DNA from: Lactarius indigo | Taxonomy: Eukaryota > Basidiomycota > Agaricomycetes > Russulales > Russulaceae | DNA length: 42,436 bases | Direction of reading: 5' to 3' | Assembly: GCA_025766275.1 (NCBI GenBank) | Contig: JAFKAC010000260.1 | Coordinates: 1-42,436 of the forward strand | Made by a program: the position numbers and the translations under genes | Notes under the pieces: model-generated | What the model was told of the DNA's origin: nothing | The model's input: only the letters and a program-made list of their open reading frames with translations | Database searches by the model: none | Part shown: positions 34,082 through 42,436 of the stretch, piece by piece | How positions within the stretch are numbered: the stretch's first letter is position 1 | How the letters are laid out: each line of letters begins with the position of its first letter

Positions 34082-34197
34082 ACGCCGGTCCCAAAAACCG
34101 TCTTTGAGCAGATAAGAAAAATCATCCCACTTCTGGATGTGACCCTCCACATTAGGCACGTCGGCCCAACTCGCCTTGTACCTATCTCACATGACAT
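34082..34197 (+). pseudogene. Duplicated 5' piece of the hydrate dehydratase gene, copy A
   Basis: Near-identical in text to the first exon and intron 1 of the gene at 37576: the copy reads [19 protein letters not shown] where the gene reads [19 protein letters not shown], and similarity continues through intron 1 nearly to its acceptor. The ATG has become ACG, the GQSG exon end is lost, and the match stops inside the intron. Because the intron is included, this is a DNA-level duplication. An upstream in-frame ATG at 34040 keeps the frame open, but no downstream dehydratase exons follow. Confidence 0.8.
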
Positions 34198-34560
34198 CTT
34201 AGCAGCCGGTAAGACCTTGGGTGAGACTGCAACTGAGGCCCGTGGTGCATGCGTCTCGTGAGCAAGAACATCAAATCTGCTATTCAGGGTGCATCTCGTG
34301 CCCTTTAATTATTGCTTAATCAGACGCCTGACCTGATGCGTGGTTCCGCTGGCTGCGGCGGGTGGATACGTTTATGGACCTGGAGCTCTTGCATTTGCTG
34401 TGGGATCTGCCGGCGGGGACTCTCGTGCGCTTGTCAAAGATGCTTGCCGCTACTTTGCGATACGCGTGTGTCACAGGAACATGATAGCCGGCGGGCCACT
34501 AAACGGACCACTGTGTCTAGTTTTCCCAGGCGTGCCAGACACGTCACTATCTTTGTCCGC
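34198..34560 (+). repeat. Unidentified segment X, copy A
   Basis: Follows the dehydratase fragment directly and recurs at 36779-37112 in the same order. Shared anchors include TCGTGAGCAAGAA-type text, GACGCGTTTAT/GATACGTTTAT, AAGATGCTTGCCG and CCCCAGGCGCGCCA/CCCAGGCGTGCCA. A frame around 34370 reads RWLRRVDTFMDLELLHLL, and copy B reads RLLGQVDAFIDLEIG in the same place, so X may derive from coding DNA. I cannot name the source gene. Confidence 0.6.
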
Positions 34561-34984
34561 TTCTTTTCTACCTGTCCATTTCGTCCTTCTCCCTCTCGTA
34601 TTGGCGGGTCAATCAAATTGTTCGGCGCACGGAGAACCATGGAGCGACCATGGACCTGCCTACACGGGGTGGTCGACGATAAGGTAGCTGTCAGATGTTG
34701 GCACGATGGAGAAGAGGGAACGCAGGCCCGTGGATTGGGCGATGTCCTAGCACTATCGGTGGTTGTTGCTTGATAAACCGCCTGTGCTTCCGCGTGAGTC
34801 CGCCTAAATCTATCATACACGTCCAATTTCGTCTGCCCGATCTACTGCACTATTTACAACGTGGAAAGAACTCGAGAACAAACATGAGGCGCATGTGTGC
34901 GAGATAAAAATACAGTCACGGTACAGTAAGAATACGAACCAAATTGACAGTATCAAGTATTAACACAACCTTTTAATTGTGTCG

Positions 34985-35515
34985 ACGATGCTCTCGAGCT
35001 GAGCCCAGGACTGGAGGTGATATCCGGATTCCAACAATCTGGGTCTGGGGACCTCAGAGAGTTCACCGTGGCAACGCCCCTGACGGGCTGAGCGCCCTTG
35101 TTCCCCTTGCCATTGGTGGCATAACCTGCCCTCCACCTCTTCCCGACCGCAGAAATTGCGTATACTCGATCTGCATATTGATTGGTTGGCCCAACCTCAT
35201 CAAGGCACTGTTATATCTGGGAGATGGCGCCTCGCCGTCCTGAATCCAGGTGAGAGTCAGATGGGGGCCTAACATCGATATGTAACAGGGGGCGCCGCTG
35301 GTGCTCGATAACAAGAGCAATAGTGAAGTCGTCAGTTGGGTGGTCTGGGATGGGTCATTTTGGACGGATATCATAGCCTTCGGTTGCAGGGAACCAATAG
35401 AGTAAAATTTTGACTTCATGGTCTCATGTTCGTCATCCAATTCAGCAGCATTGTCCAAAATATGCCGGGGGTAGCCACAGGTCATGATGGTAGATGAGAA
35501 AGTTGTTGCCGTGAC
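34985..35515 (-). pseudogene. Ubiquitin-like relic 2 with the same tail
   Basis: Two anchors match relic 1 at 16140-16670 in the same order: the tail (here PDPDCWNPDITSSPG, coded about 35050-35000, against [12 protein letters not shown]) and the far end near 35490-35520 (AAGTTGTTGCCGTGACTCGA against AAATTGTTGCCGCGACTCAA). In between, ubiquitin is barely visible: WIQDGEAP resembles the IQDKEGIP segment and FLRSGRGGG resembles the LRLRGG end. A longer linker frame (NGKGNKGAQPVRG) precedes the tail. It is heavily decayed. Confidence 0.5.
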
Positions 35516-36700
35516 TCGACTAGCCGTAACTGAGCAGGATCTGAGTCACCTCAGTCACCAACTCGACTCGGACTCAGCTAATTGAAAACGGTCGACTTAC
35601 TTAGCTAGGTTGGTGGAATTCAGTCAAGTAAACTATATCAGTGCCCGCCACTGCCATCGTGTGGCTATTGTCGTCGCTATCGTCGCATCGCCTTCGGCAT
35701 GGCAGTCGTCGTCGTCGCTTGCGCTAGCACAGATCCCGCCACAGCTGCGTCGTCGTCGGTATGAGCGCATGGGGCTCGCATTTCTCCCACAGTGATGGTA
35801 ATGTGGCAATGGCATGGTTGGGGCATGGTTGGAGTTCCACATGTGGTAGCTGCTTCAGGTACGGTAGTGATGTCGACGATGGCGGGTATCAGGGCAGTCG
35901 TGGAGGATTAACTGATGTCAGCACGTCGTAAGTGTGAATAAGCTGATACTCTGTTTGTGGGAGATTGTGGGGGTGGCTTCGTGGTGGTGTCTTGAAAGGA
36001 CGCGGTGTTGGCGGTGGCGTTGTCTCCTGTGGATTAAGTGCGATGGACGACTGTGGTTATAGTACCACGGCGGCTATGTGGTAGTGGGAGGTCGCAAAAT
36101 CATTGTCAGCAACGCTGTCAGGTTACATGAATGAGTTCTCTCACCTTGCGGTGTTAACTCATGAGTAACGAAACTCGATACGCACAGCAACGGGACGCGA
36201 GTAAGTGCGCATATGTCCCGAACAGGACGGAGCAACGGCTCATGTCAGACGGACGATGAGGGTGGAAACTCACGCGAATCTTTCCGTCCGAGGACTTGTA
36301 CTCGCGCCCAGGTGAGGCCCAAGTCGGTCGCGAACACGTGGTCCGTTGTCGACTCCTCATCATTTGCCATGACAGGTATCGAGTCTGAGCAGCTAACCGT
36401 CTATAAGTGCGCGTCCTTTCCCACCGTCATGTATCAACCGACAACGGACGGGCTACTGAACGTCGCGCGGGGAATTGTGCACGGGCAACGTACAAGCCTT
36501 CCCCGGGCATCAGCGCCCCCAGTCAGAATCAAACAGTAAAAACTAACGCCGCACTCCGACAATTGCAGTGAGAGTAAGTATTTGAGTGGGTTGAGCAGCT
36601 TCCGACTGGCACCATCGACATGCGTGACGCGTGTTTGTAGCTCCGCAACCGGTTGCTACCTCAGGATTAGAGATGATGTTGGTGAGCGCGATGCCGTCGA
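35516..36700. other. Intergenic within the relic cluster
   Basis: No supported gene. There is a GTC/GTCGTC-rich stretch at about 35665-35760, and a minus-strand frame at 36370-36285 that starts MANDEESTTDHVFATDLG and ends at a GTGAGT donor but has no partner exon I can find. Confidence 0.4.
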
Positions 36701-36701
36701 C

Positions 36702-36778
36702 GATACTACCGACCACAAGGGATAATCAAGCATGTTTGACCGACTCCGAGTCGCCTTTGCATCGATCTCACATGATAT
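36702..36778 (+). pseudogene. Duplicated 5' piece of the hydrate dehydratase gene, copy B
   Basis: A shorter and more diverged copy than copy A. It aligns with the end of exon 1 (GACCACAAGGGATAATCAAG against the gene's CCTCCACAAGGGGCAATCAG) and intron 1 (CTCCGAGTCGCCTTTGCA, ATCTCACATGAT), and breaks off at about the same intron position as copy A before segment X. Confidence 0.65.
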
Positions 36779-37112
36779 ACTGGCAGCTAGCGAGACAGTG
36801 ACTGAGGTCTATGGTGCAATCCGTGAGCAAGAAGCATCAGTGTGCGTCTCGCGCCTTCAGTTACTGTCTCGGGCTGATCCGTCGCCTGGCCTGACGCCGC
36901 GGCGCGCGGCTCCGCTTGCTGGGGCAGGTTGACGCGTTTATTGACTTGGAGATCGGCTAAGGGACGCCGGTGCGCTCGTCAGAAGATGCTTGCCGTAACT
37001 TTGCGGTGTGTGGTGTCGTCGCAGGAGTACGATGGCCAGTGAGCCACTAAAACCCCAAACAGACGACCACCATGAGTCCAGTTTCCCCAGGCGCGCCACA
37101 CATGTCACCAGG
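36779..37112 (+). repeat. Unidentified segment X, copy B
   Basis: Second copy of the segment at 34198-34560. The first part of the frame (LAASETVTEVYGAIREQEAS) is better preserved here than in copy A. It runs directly into the makorin-derived fragment at 37113. Confidence 0.6.
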
Positions 37113-37515
37113 GAGGTTCCTGGTGTCGCGTGTCGCGTGCTCCCCCATGAAGCGGCTCTCCTGCTAACGGCGGGACGCTGGCGGCCGCACCTGCTTCGGT
37201 CACGAAAGGTACTTCGGCTAGCAAGGGCTGAGTATACTGCAGGGAATCGGGTTCCCCGATGTCTCTCAGAAATGAAACTGGTGGAGTCGGCAGAAAGTTG
37301 TCGTCATGCTATGGATGAGCCGCCGCAGGAAGACCGCACACATCGACAAGGGGAGAGGGAACGACGAGGGTGACTGAGAAGTTGACACCGTATCTGGAGT
37401 TTCTGCGGATTCATAGCAGACTGTGGAAGGCGGCTATCTTGACATGAGTCCGGTAGTGAGCGCTAGTGAGCACTGAGCAATGCTGACAAGGTCTGGGAAA
37501 CCAGGCTCAGTAGTC
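37113..37515 (-). pseudogene. Degraded copy of the makorin last exon
   Basis: Colinear with 16979-17362, inside makorin exon 7, over about 400 bases, in the same orientation. Matching text includes GTCGCGTGTCGCGTG, CGGCTCTCCTGCT, AAAGGTACTTCGG and GAAACTGGTGGAGTCGGCAG. Small indels break the makorin frame, and the zinc finger and RING exons are absent. It ends about 60 bases before the dehydratase ATG, so it may form part of that gene's promoter region. Confidence 0.85.
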
Positions 37516-37575
37516 CAGACTGCAATGATTGTGTAACTTTGATCGGGCTTGGTCTTCTCCGTCCTCTAATTCAGA

Positions 37576-38846
37576 ATGCCAGTCCCGAAAACTGTCTTTG
37601 AGCAGATAAGAAAAATCATCCCACCTCTGGATGGGACCCTCCACAAGGGGCAATCAGGCATGTCGGCCCAACTCGCCTTTCACCAATCTCACACGACATA
37701 GGTCGGGTCGGAGTACTCGGAGGGGCCCTCGAGTATGTTCTCCTTTCTACTACCAACATTTTGACATCTAAACTGAGCATAGCTATACGGGAGCACCGTT
37801 CTTCGCCGCTATCTCCGCACAGCGAGTAGTATGTGCCGCACCTTTCTAGCACTGGCCAGCATTCAACTGCGCTCAGGGTGTGGATCTCTCCCATGTCATC
37901 TGCTCACCCACTGCCGCGGGTGCCATCAAATCTTATTCCCCCGACCTCATCGTTCACCCAATACTCCGTGCCGAGACGTATGTAATTCTCAAAGTGCCCA
38001 GTCTATCGAACGTCTTACACGTGGACAATGACCCAGGCCTCCAAACTCGCTGCGCGCCGATCTCGCCGCATTACTCTCACGCCTGCATGTCCTTGTTATC
38101 GGCCCAGGGCTTGGTAGGGAGGAGTACATGCTGGCTTATGCTCGTCTCGCGCTCGACATCGTCAAGGAACAAGGCATGTTTCTCGTACTCGATGCTGATG
38201 GTCTCTACATGGCGGGACACCAGTTGGATATCGTCAGAGGATACAGACGTGCGGTCTTTACACCCAACGTCGTGGAGTTTAAAAGGCTGAGCGAGCAAGT
38301 GGTATGTGTAGCGTCATATATGCTATTCGAACGAGATATACTGACATCGGTTATCAGGGTATTGATCCCAACACGCCGCCCGAGGAACGGGCATCGTCGG
38401 TATCAAAGGCGCTAGGTGGAGTGACCATCCTTCAAAAAGGCCAGTGGGACGTTATCGCAACCAATACCGAAGGGGCGAAATCTCGAATAGCCCATGACAT
38501 GTCAAAGATCTCACCGGACGAAGCCGAGCAAAACGAAGTTGTGATCGTGGATACGCCAGGAGGGATGAAGCGCTGCGGAGGACAGGGCGACATTCTCAGT
38601 GGGGGCGTGGGGGCATTCCTGGCGTGGGCCAAGTGCTACGAGAGTGGTGCGTTCGGAGACAACACGATACCCGTGTCTCGTATGCCGATCTTGGCGGCGA
38701 TCGGCGCGAGCATGGTAACCCGGACGACATCACGAAGGGCATTCGAAAAAGAAGGAAGGAGCGTCGTAACGCAGGACATGCTGAAGGAGATAGGTGGTGC
38801 GTTCGCAGAGATATTCGGTAGTGAATCACAGGGCGGCAGGCTCTAG
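37576..38846 (+). CDS. NNRD: ATP-dependent NAD(P)H-hydrate dehydratase
   Basis: Six exons: 37576-37657, 37702-37732, 37783-37828, 37877-37977, 38037-38301, 38358-38846; 337 residues. A metabolite-repair enzyme: it uses ATP to dehydrate (S)-NADHX and NADPHX back to NADH and NADPH. It belongs to the ribokinase-like carbohydrate kinase family (CARKD/YKL151C type). Conserved parts: [85 protein letters not shown] and [13 protein letters not shown] (nucleotide site and catalytic Asp). Intron 1 (37658-37701, 44 bases) begins with GC (GCATGT) instead of GT; no GT donor gives the conserved GQSGRVGV text. Truncated copies of its 5' end lie upstream at 34082 and 36702. Confidence 0.93.
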
Positions 38847-38944
38847 GCGTAGTCCAGCCTTGGGAACGATCACGTGTTACGAGGTGATATATAAATCGGG
38901 TCGATCCTGCTCTCATCTGGAAACAAGTCTCTCACTCATCCGCC
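38847..38944. promoter_or_regulatory. Phosphoglucomutase promoter
   Basis: The 98-base spacer after the dehydratase stop contains TCACGTG at 38870-38876 and a TATA box (TATATAAA) at 38888-38895, 49 bases before the ATG at 38945. The placement supports this start codon. Confidence 0.7.
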
Positions 38945-40907
38945 ATGTCAGTAAAGGAGATCCCTACAAAGCCATTCGATGGTCAGAAACCGGGTACATC
39001 TGGCCTACGCAAGAGGTGTTTAACATCATTCAGTATATCGGGTCCTGTTAACTTTGTTTGCCACTCAGGGTCAAAATCTTCCAGCAGGAAGTGCGCATAC
39101 AGCGGTCGCGTCTGCCTAACCGTTCTGATATCCCGATAGCACTACACAGAAAACTTTGTTCAAGCTATATTCGATGCGATCCCCCTCTCAGGATCTACCT
39201 TAGTCGTTGGCGGAGATGGACGCTTCTACTCCCCAGAGGTTGTCCAGATCATCTTAAAGATCGCATCTGCAAACGACGTTTCTAAGGTCATAATCGGAAA
39301 GGATGGCATCTTGTCAACACCAGCCGCATCTAATGTCATACGCAAGTACAAAGCAAACGGTGGCATCCTGCTCACCGCCTCCCATAACCCCGGCGGTCCC
39401 AATGCTGACTTTGGTATCAAGTACAACGTGGACAACGGAGGCCCTGCTCCCGAGGGTATCACAGAGAAGATCTTTGCTCGTACCAAGACAATCTCGTCTT
39501 ACAAGGTTCTAGAGGCCTCCCCAGTCGACCTTTCCAAACTCGGGGACACGACCTATGGCCTCCTTAAGGTCTCGATCATCGATTCCGTCAAAGACTATGT
39601 GGAGCTGCTCGAGACCATCTTTGACTTCGGGCTCATCAAATCATTCCTTACGGCACACAAGTCCGATTTCAAAGTGTTGTTTGACGGCTTGCATGGCGTC
39701 ACCGGGCCGTACGCGAGGGCGATTCTCCTTGATACTCTGCACCTCCCAGAGTCCTCCGTCCAGAACTGTATCCCTTCTCCCGATTTCGGCGGAGGACACC
39801 CAGACCCCAATCTTACGTATGCACACTCACTCGTGGAGGTTGTCGAGAGAAACAAAATCCCATTCGGTGCTGCAAGTGATGGAGACGGCGACCGGAACAT
39901 GATCTACGGTGCAGGTGCATTCGTCACGCCTTCGGACTCTGTAGCAATCATCGCAGACTGGGCGGAGGTTATCCCCTACTTTAAGAAAGACGGCGTCAAA
40001 GGTCTCGCCCGCAGCATGCCCACCAGTGCCGCTATCGATCTCGTCGCAAAAGCTAAAGGCCTCGAATATTTTGAGGTACCAACAGGTGTGATATCATCGT
40101 CTTTTTCGATAATCAGTACTAACAGAAGTCTAGGCTGGAAATTCTTCGGAAATCTCATGGATGCCGGTCGCCTGTCTATCTGCGGTGAAGAATCGTTCGG
40201 TACAGGTTCCGACCACATCCGCGAGAAGGACGGTCTTTGGGCGGTTGTTGGTTTGTCCCAATACTCTATGATCGGGTTGTTCCGCAGCTGACGATTTGTG
40301 GATAGCCTGGCTCAACATCATTGCAGCTGCGAACGAACAGGACAAGTCCGGAAAATTGTGGGGTATTCGCGAGATTCTCAACAAGCACTACGCGAAATAT
40401 GGCCGATCGTTCTTCTCGCGATACGATTACGAGGAAGTGCCCTCTGAGGGTGCACAAAAACTTGTTGACCATGTCAATGAACTCATTAAGTCCTCGTCGT
40501 TTTCTGGGGAGCTATATACGTCATCGGCGACGGGCACGTCCTTCACGGTGAAAGAAGCCTACAACTTTGACTATACGGACCCGATCGACAAGAGCGTCAG
40601 CAAGAACCAAGGGCAGGTCGTGACGTTCTCCGACGGCAGCCGTGTTGTTTGGCGCCTCAGCGGGACAGGTAGCCAAGGTGCGACCGTGCGTATGTATGTG
40701 GAGCGCTATGTCGCGCCGGAGGCAGGTGAGAAGGAGCTTGCACGGGACACGGGCGAGGGTTTGCAGGCGCTCATTGACGTCGCGCTGGAAATAAGCAAAC
40801 TTAAGCAATTCCTCGGCCGCGAGCAACCCACTGTTATTACGGTAAGCGCCATCCTATCGTTTTCTTATTGCGGAGAGGACGATATTGACCGGATGTCGTG
40901 ACAGTGA
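38945..40907 (+). CDS. PGM2: Phosphoglucomutase
   Basis: Six exons: 38945-39015, 39069-39090, 39140-40085, 40134-40250, 40306-40841, 40905-40907; 564 residues, the normal length. The enzyme interconverts glucose-1-phosphate and glucose-6-phosphate, linking glycogen, trehalose and cell-wall sugar supply to glycolysis. The N-terminus [14 protein letters not shown] is canonical. The active-site phosphoserine is Ser112 in TASHNPGG; the metal loop is DGDGDRN; sugar-binding text is [18 protein letters not shown]; the phosphate-binding C-terminal domain has [15 protein letters not shown]. The protein ends PTVIT, as in other fungal PGMs, and the stop codon is the only codon of the last exon: reading through the 63-base intron would extend the protein instead. 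Confidence 0.96.
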
Positions 40908-42085
40908 TTTTAATTGGTGTATGTAGCAGGAGGAAGGCGTCGGGCGAAAGAATAGACCGAATGGTTGAACTGTACCTATAGAACGAAGTTTATGCACTTC
41001 ATTGCAATAATCTCTCGGAATGTCCCAATGTAAATATGTCGTGTATGTCATGTCCAGAGTAAGGACCACAGCGTCCTCACAGCTTAGCCGGCTAACCCAT
41101 TCTCCCCATCTGTCGCGTCCGAGTCGTCGTAGCGGTCTCTACGGATGCACTGGCTCTTGTACGCCAGTAACTGAGAACTGCACTTGGTTTAGGGGAAACC
41201 CCCATGACCAGTGCTGTGCATGTCAGTATGCAGTATGACTCGAGGTCAGAGTCTGCAAGGTGGCAAGGGACTAGGGGTCAGACCATCGTCTGCAATTCGT
41301 CAACCGTTTCCAGGACTTCCCAAATATAGAATTTATCACATGATCCGACCCAGCCGCTCGACGACGGATCGCTGACCTCGTCTAGGTCACCGGTCTAGAC
41401 CTCGTCACGGTCGTTACAGTAGACTCGGATCATGACAACATTGTCCATGGCTGAGGTTGCCATTTGGCCGCCAGCTGATTCGGGCCATTTCAAGCCACTG
41501 GCACTCACGTCATGGCTGGCTGACCTTAGGTTGCTCCACTCTTTGTCCCCTTATAAAAATATCGCATTGCAATACACGGTAACTTGTGTTCTAAATTGGC
41601 CAAATATCAACTCCATGTTGTCCTAGCCGAACAATGTTGCAGGTGGTGATGCGTGGCGCAAGATACGGGGACCTTGGGATACACTTAGGCTAGCACACCG
41701 CGGCTCTCTGTCTATCTCTGCTGATTCCTCGCCTTCTTAATCACCGCATTGGGGTCTCCTGTGAATTCACGCGCTGTTGACTTGGCAAGAGAGGGTGCCT
41801 GACAACGACTAGCACTGAAGCTCCATACAGTCTCCTGGGCAAAGGGACGACGAAAGGTAATAGCCGGTGCAATCGACCGAGATATCCGCGTGAATCTCGT
41901 CAATGTCACAGTTGTTTCTAAAATACCATCTATCCATGAGCCCGCTCGATAAAAGGAACCTTCCAGACACCGTGTTCTTCACTCGCCGTTGTTCTGTTCT
42001 CTCCTCCAAAGGCTTTTCGCCGTTCATCACATTCCTTTAATCTTCTACATACATACTTGAAACCCTCCCGTCGTCTCCTGTGGTC
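40908..42085. other. Intergenic, 1.2 kb
   Basis: No supported gene. It contains the inverted-repeat element at 41339-41434 (separate entry) and, at its right end, the promoter and 5' UTR of the GH16 gene. Confidence 0.5.
41339..41434. repeat. Short inverted repeat element
   Basis: Perfect 10-base arms, CATGATCCGA (41339-41348) and TCGGATCATG (41425-41434), enclose 76 bases that carry two GACCTCGTC repeats around GTCACCGGTC. This may be a tiny MITE remnant or a foldback; no target-site duplication is evident. Confidence 0.4.
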
Positions 42086-42436
42086 ATGCACCTACTCATT
42101 CCTGCAATCCTCCTTACATCAGCGTCTCTAGCTGTCGCTTTCAATACTGGCAAAGCCTCTGTCCGTGCAAGGCATACTCGAAATGCCCGCGACAAGCAAG
42201 CACGCAATCCTAAACAATACAACCTAGTAGATCACTATAGTGCTCAGAACTTCATGGACGAGAGGTGAGCCCTTGGAGGTGCGCCCATGTCGTGCTCTGA
42301 CCTAACTTTCTTGTCAGCCTTTGGAGCTATTTTACCGGCGTGGGACCCTACTGGCGGCCAGACCAACTATTTGTCACAGACGGATGCCGCAAAAGCAGGA
42401 CTTGCCTACGTGCAGGGTGGCCAGGCGATTCTAGCT
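42086..42436 (+). CDS. Secreted GH16 glucanase-like protein, 5' part, frameshifted
   Basis: Exon 1 is 42086-42264, intron 42265-42317 (53 bases), exon 2 from 42318 to the window end. Exon 1 encodes a signal peptide (MHLLIPAILLTSASLAVAFN) and a basic propeptide-like stretch, then YNLVDHYSAQNFMDE. Exon 2 continues LWSYFTG and should go on with DPTGGQTNYLSQTDAAKAGL and AYVQGGQAIL, the typical start of the fungal GH16 (beta-1,3/1,4-glucanase, concanavalin A-like) fold. These two parts are in different frames: the run TGGG at 42341-42344 has one base too many. Either the gene is broken or the base is a sequencing error. The catalytic ExDxxE region lies beyond the window. Confidence 0.75.

Noticed and set aside
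36285..36370. Minus-strand frame MANDEESTTDHVFATDLG with a GTGAGT donor
   Set aside because: It looks like a first exon, but I could not find a second exon or a family match, so it is only mentioned in the intergenic entry.
1..42436. CRISPR arrays, prokaryotic operons, rRNA or tRNA genes, complete transposons
   Set aside because: The window is euka­ryotic and intron-rich; I found no regular spaced repeats, tRNA folds, reverse transcriptase or transposase motifs, or paired LTRs.

Overview
This is chromosomal DNA of a filamentous basidiomycete, most likely an Agaricomycete; the species cannot be read from the window. Most genes are cut by introns of about 45-65 bases with GT-AG ends, exons go down to 7 bases, spacers are often near 100 bases, and the proteins match basidiomycete forms (a Ste50 with two SH3 domains, an Agaricomycete-type Zn2Cys6 regulator, a makorin-like RING/C3H ligase). 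I reconstructed gene models by splicing by eye. In all complete multi-exon models the summed exon lengths are divisible by three and splice phases agree; the GH16 gene at the right edge is the exception.

Layout. 0-6 kb: a divergent pair, a proline-rich LAA2/aftiphilin-like candidate (minus) and the MAPK adaptor STE50 (plus). 7.4-10.7 kb: two tandem paralogues of an unnamed family. 10.6-16.1 kb: a gene-poor block with a dispersed repeat (12.6 and 15.7 kb). 16.1-20 kb: a decayed ubiquitin-like gene, a makorin-like E3 ligase (minus), and divergently the SAGA subunit HFI1/ADA1. 20.3-22.9 kb: a Gfo/Idh/MocA oxidoreductase convergent with TAF10. 23.3-29.1 kb: an F-box protein and a 15-exon Zn2Cys6 transcription factor. 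29.3-32.2 kb: RNA polymerase III subunit RPC53/RPC4 and, divergently, the purine phosphoribosyltransferase HPT1. 32.6-33.9 kb: mitoferrin. 33.9-37.5 kb: a graveyard of duplicated gene pieces. 37.6-40.9 kb: ATP-dependent NAD(P)H-hydrate dehydratase and phosphoglucomutase. 42.1 kb to the end: the 5' part of a secreted GH16 protein with a frameshift.

How the genes relate. Most are housekeeping genes: transcription (HFI1, TAF10, RPC53), purine salvage, mitochondrial iron import, metabolite repair and glycogen/sugar metabolism. There is no obvious biosynthetic or defence cluster. The less ordinary material is (i) the tandem unnamed family, (ii) ubiquitin-like relics with a shared tail, one directly downstream of an E3 ligase gene, (iii) chimeric DNA duplications joining the 5' end of the hydrate dehydratase gene, an unidentified segment and the makorin 3' exon, and (iv) a TCACGTG element 50-70 bases from the start codons in four housekeeping promoters.
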